Assembly: GCA_052034005.1 (NCBI GenBank)
Contig: JBPOJB010000018.1
Location: 98,948 to 162,947, forward strand
DNA from: JAAYDI01 sp052034005
GTDB lineage: Bacteria > Planctomycetota > Planctomycetia > Pirellulales > Pirellulaceae
Reading direction: 5' to 3'
Length of the DNA: 64,000 bases
Shown: positions 61,113-64,000 of the stretch, piece after piece
Layout: each line of letters begins with the position of its first letter
How positions within the stretch are numbered: the first letter of the stretch is position 1
Program-made: the position numbers and the translations under genes
Notes under the pieces: model-generated
Told to the model about the DNA's origin: nothing
The model's input: only the letters and a program-made list of their open reading frames with translations
The model's database searches: none

Positions 61113-61141
61113 ATTATCTCGCTCTTCGCACCAGTTGTCAA
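61113..61141 (-). promoter_or_regulatory. near-consensus sigma70 promoter of the DUF1559-lipoprotein operon
   Basis: On the minus strand a perfect TTGACA (61136-61141), a 17-base spacer and GATAAT (61113-61118). It is the best promoter match in the window and implies strong constitutive expression. The leader is about 60 bases. Confidence 0.8.
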
Positions 61142-61265
61142 AGACAAGTCTGCAGATATTTCGCCGCGCGATCGCCCGGAACTGGAAACCCGCCGGGATG
61201 AGGGAAACCGTCCGGAGCATCGGACCCACCGCATCGATCTGCGGGGCACGCACTCCGCGCGGCAC

Positions 61266-63869
61266 TTATCGTGGCGGGTTCAGCGGCAACGGCATCCCTT
61301 CCACGATGACCAGCTCCTGATCGGCCGCCAGTTCCTCCAGAGTCTGCACCTCTCCAGACGGCCACTGGATGTCCAGCCGCTGAATCCGCGCAGTTTCACC
61401 CAGTCCGAAGATGGCCTTTCGTTCGCTCGTCGACATGTAGCCGCCGCCGGCGATGAGGGTCTGGGTCCACGTGCGGTCCCCGGCCGTCAGCCGTAGCGTC
61501 GTCCCGTAGGCCTCTCGACTGCAGGTCCGGCCGACCAGTTGCACGGCCAAGTAGTGCCCGGCGTCCGGCGTCCGGTTGGCCAGCAGCGCGGCCGGGATGT
61601 CCAGATGCGAGATGCTCGCGTCCGGCTTGCCGTCCCGGTCATAGTCCAAGATGACGATGGTGCGGCCCAGACACTGTTGTTGAAAATAGGGCCCCAGTGA
61701 ACGGCTCGTCAGCTCCACGAACTGGCCTTCCCCCTGGTTCCGGAAGAACTGGGGCGGCATCAGGTCGGGCACGTTGGGATCGTACGAGCGATCGACATGG
61801 CCGTTGGCCTGGAGGATATCCAGCCAGCCGTCCAGATCGGCGTCGATAAAGCGTGTGCCGAACGTGAGCATTTTGAAAGTCGGTTCGCGGAGGCCCGCCG
61901 CTCGCGTTTCGTCCGAGAACGTATTGGCGCTGTTCTGGAGGAAAAGCGTGTCCGCGTCGTGATAGAAGGTGCCGAGGTACACGTCGGGCAACTGATCGCC
62001 GTTGACATCGCCCACCGTCAGCCCCATGCTGGCTTGGCTCTGACCGGTCGCGTTCATGGCGATTCCCAGCTCGATCCCCATTTCCACGAAGCTCAACGGG
62101 TCACCCGGCTGCTCGACCTGGTTGCAGAAGTAGAAGTCGGGGGTCGTATCGTTGCAGACAAACACGTCCAGGCGGCCGGTGCCTCGGAAATCGGCCGCCA
62201 CCACCGACAGCCCCTTGCCATCGCGCGCCACGACCCCGCTCTCCTCGGTCACATCCCGGAAGCGGCCGTCGCCCAGATTGTGGTACAACCGATCCTGCTC
62301 CGCGTGAAATAAGGTCGGCGCACAGCCCTGCGTCTGGCCCTTCTGCCCGCACGCTTTCGCCAATGCCTCCTCGAGCAGCACGTAATTGACCACGTAGATC
62401 TCGGGAAAGCTGTCGCCGTTGAGGTCCACCAGCACGGTGCTGGTGGACCAGCTATCGCTGGCGCCCCCGCAACCCGACTGCTCGGTGACGTCCGTGAACG
62501 TCCCGTCCCCCATGTTGGCGTACAGGCGGTTGGTGCCGATGTTCGCGACATAGACGTCCGGGTAGCCGTCACTGTTGTAGTCGCCCACGGCGACCCCTCC
62601 GCTGAACGACCCTTCCTTCAAGCCGGCCGCTTGGGTCACGTCGACGAATCGGCCGTCGCCCAGGTTGCGGAACAGTCGGTCGATGTACGGGTTATCGTCG
62701 CCCCGCTCGTCCCAGGGCCCGGACTGGGCGTAGTAGATGTCCGGCCAGCCGTCGCAGTCGTAGTCGATCACGGCCAATCCGGCGCCGGGGGCGGTCATGA
62801 TATGGTCGGGGCCGTAGGTTCGGGTCGTGGTGTTGAAGTACTGGAAATCGATGCCGGCCTCAGCGGCCACATCGATCAGTTGCACCGTCCCGTCCATCGC
62901 GCCCTGGGCGCCGACCTGATCCGCCTGCTCGGAAGGCGCTGGGAATTCCGGAAGCGGATACTCCGACAGATCGAACGCCAGGGCGGGCTGGGAGTCCGGC
63001 CGCGTGAAGTACCCGGGGTTGACCAATCGATGGTTGGCGCGGGACAGCTTTTCCTGGGCCCAGGGCAGATCCGGGTCGATCATCAGTCCCACGTTGCACC
63101 ACCCGAGCGACTCCCAGGTGCAGCCGAGTTGTTCGGTGATTTCCGCCACCTGCCGCATCAGTTCCAGGTCCGGCAGGTTCTGCAACTGGTTCAGTGTGAA
63201 ATCCAGCGTCGAGAGCAGGCGCGCCCGATTCACGAACGGCTTGGCCGCGTCCGGCTTGCCCAGCGCGATCAGCACCTGGGAGAGCTGGAAATTGGACGCC
63301 ACATGGTTGGGATGTCGTCGCAGCGCTTCGATGAAACAGCGGATCGCCCCGCGCGGCTGCCCGTTGCGCTGGGCCCACACGCCGCGCGCGAACCAGGTCC
63401 TGGGATGCGACTCGCCGAGCTTCGACATCGTCACCTGCCACGTGAGAAACGGCGACCGCTCCGGCTTGTCCAGCAGCACTTCCCCCAGGCGGGCCAACGC
63501 CTCCGGCTGCTCGGGATGCCGCGCCAGAACACTCCGGAAGATCGCCTCCGCGCCGACCGCGTCGTCCCGCTTGAGCAGCGTGATGCGGCCTTCCCCCAAC
63601 CGGACGATCGGATCGTCCGGAACGGAGCGCAGGCAGCCTTCGGTGAACGCCTGGTCTTCGATCAGCATGTTATCCAAGCCGCCGATCATCAGCAGTTCGT
63701 CCCGGCCGCACTTGCCGCCCCGAATGACGGCCTCGGCATGCGGAAGAGCCTCCCAGGTCCGCCCTTCGCTCTGCAGCATCACCGCCAGCTTCTCGTTAGC
63801 GCGCATGTGCAGCGGGTCCAGCTCCAAGACGCGGCGCAGACAGGCTTCCGCCTCCGTCGCGCGACCCAT
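61266..63869 (-). CDS. CRTAC1-type protein: TPR plus FG-GAP/VCBS repeats plus ASPIC/UnbV
   Basis: A protein of about 867 residues. TPR-type helices occupy the first ~270 residues (ATEAEACLRRVLELDPLHMRA and similar units). Then come FG-GAP/VCBS blades with calcium-type loops DYDCDGWPDIYYA, DYNSDGYPDVYVA, DLNGDSFPEIYVV, DVNGDQLPDVYLG, DADLDGWLDILQA and DYDRDGKPDA. The end is an ASPIC/UnbV domain (IQWPSGEVQTLEELAADQEL). Such proteins are usually exported, but no signal peptide is visible: the chosen ATG 63869 starts inside the TPR part, and the in-frame TTG 63980 adds no hydrophobic stretch; a stop lies at 63993-63995. The N-terminus may be lost or frameshifted. Confidence 0.8.
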   Translation of the reverse strand: MGRATEAEACLRRVLELDPLHMRANEKLAVMLQSEGRTWEALPHAEAVIRGGKCGRDELLMIGGLDNMLIEDQAFTEGCLRSVPDDPIVRLGEGRITLLKRDDAVGAEAIFRSVLARHPEQPEALARLGEVLLDKPERSPFLTWQVTMSKLGESHPRTWFARGVWAQRNGQPRGAIRCFIEALRRHPNHVASNFQLSQVLIALGKPDAAKPFVNRARLLSTLDFTLNQLQNLPDLELMRQVAEITEQLGCTWESLGWCNVGLMIDPDLPWAQEKLSRANHRLVNPGYFTRPDSQPALAFDLSEYPLPEFPAPSEQADQVGAQGAMDGTVQLIDVAAEAGIDFQYFNTTTRTYGPDHIMTAPGAGLAVIDYDCDGWPDIYYAQSGPWDERGDDNPYIDRLFRNLGDGRFVDVTQAAGLKEGSFSGGVAVGDYNSDGYPDVYVANIGTNRLYANMGDGTFTDVTEQSGCGGASDSWSTSTVLVDLNGDSFPEIYVVNYVLLEEALAKACGQKGQTQGCAPTLFHAEQDRLYHNLGDGRFRDVTEESGVVARDGKGLSVVAADFRGTGRLDVFVCNDTTPDFYFCNQVEQPGDPLSFVEMGIELGIAMNATGQSQASMGLTVGDVNGDQLPDVYLGTFYHDADTLFLQNSANTFSDETRAAGLREPTFKMLTFGTRFIDADLDGWLDILQANGHVDRSYDPNVPDLMPPQFFRNQGEGQFVELTSRSLGPYFQQQCLGRTIVILDYDRDGKPDASISHLDIPAALLANRTPDAGHYLAVQLVGRTCSREAYGTTLRLTAGDRTWTQTLIAGGGYMSTSERKAIFGLGETARIQRLDIQWPSGEVQTLEELAADQELVIVEGMPLPLNPPR

Positions 63870-63978
63870 ATGGACAGGGCGATTGCGCGAAACTGGGCAA
63901 TCTGGTATGACATGGCAAGCGCGATTCGGTCGTTTCGAGGCAGAGTGTCTCAGCGAGTCGCAAGATGCAGGAATCCGC

Positions 63979-64000
63979 AAGGAGGTGTGTCGTCATGCCA
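63979..64000 (+). promoter_or_regulatory. ribosome site and start codon of a gene running off the right edge
   Basis: A perfect AAGGAGGTG (63979-63987) with ATG at 63995-63997, then CCA. Only two codons are in the window. The site and its next bases are identical over 16 bases to the GTG-30015 leader of the TTCAP repeat gene. Confidence 0.55.

Overview
The window is GC-rich bacterial chromosome that looks planctomycete (Planctomycetota, probably Pirellulales-like; inferred from gene content, not from a marker-gene tree). The indications are two DUF1559 pseudopilin-like proteins, several DUF1080 domains, a CRTAC1-type TPR/FG-GAP/ASPIC-UnbV protein, Tat-exported Gfo/Idh/MocA and sulfite-oxidase-like enzymes, a cysteine-repeat secreted protein, and scattered histidine and riboflavin genes. 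About fifty genes are present, including one tRNA. No insertion sequence, prophage, CRISPR array or rRNA was recognised.

Layout. 1-7.7 kb: a carbohydrate-type locus with an amidohydrolase, then on the minus strand a LamG protein, a DUF4838 protein, an esterase-DUF1080 fusion and a sodium:solute symporter with a tiny membrane partner. 8.0-11.9 kb: a PerR-like regulator followed by a di-haem peroxidase, a Tat-exported metallophosphoesterase and a haem c lipoprotein, spaced like one operon. 11.9-12.5 kb: a non-coding array of palindromes. 12.5-17.4 kb: a second symporter with a small membrane partner, an ABC exporter and a small conserved protein. 17.6-23.5 kb: a PQQ-like beta-propeller, a DUF1559 protein with a tiny lipoprotein, and TypA/BipA. 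23.8-29.1 kb: two very large membrane proteins of the same architecture. 29.2-30.8 kb: the TTCAP cysteine-repeat protein, its terminator and a long structured non-coding region. 30.8-40.3 kb: a DUF1080/GH78 enzyme, 2-hydroxyacid dehydrogenase, secreted MsrB, MocA oxidoreductase, molybdo-oxidoreductase, HAD phosphatase and a lipoprotein. 40.4-43.4 kb: two clpP genes, trigger factor and tRNA-Gly. 43.8-50.2 kb: a membrane protein, hisI and hisG, flotillin with an NfeD-like partner, and pepA. 50.3-64 kb: a UbiD-family decarboxylase, a fused prepilin-peptidase/LOG reading frame, a TlpA-like lipoprotein lacking one redox cysteine, a PilZ-like protein, ribBA, an unknown conserved protein, a DUF1559/lipoprotein operon with a near-consensus promoter, and the CRTAC1-type protein. 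A plus-strand gene begins at the right edge.

How the genes work together. The protein-quality group (tRNA-Gly, tig, clpP, clpP) is a common bacterial arrangement. The PerR-like regulator retains all five metal-ligand positions of B. subtilis PerR and sits directly before periplasmic redox genes, so peroxide-responsive control is a reasonable prediction. Flotillin plus NfeD-like protein is the usual membrane-microdomain pair. The most unusual items are the TTCAP repeat protein, the peptidase-LOG fusion with a missing catalytic aspartate, the His/Asp octapeptide repeat in the NfeD-like protein, and the two symporters that each carry a dedicated small membrane partner.
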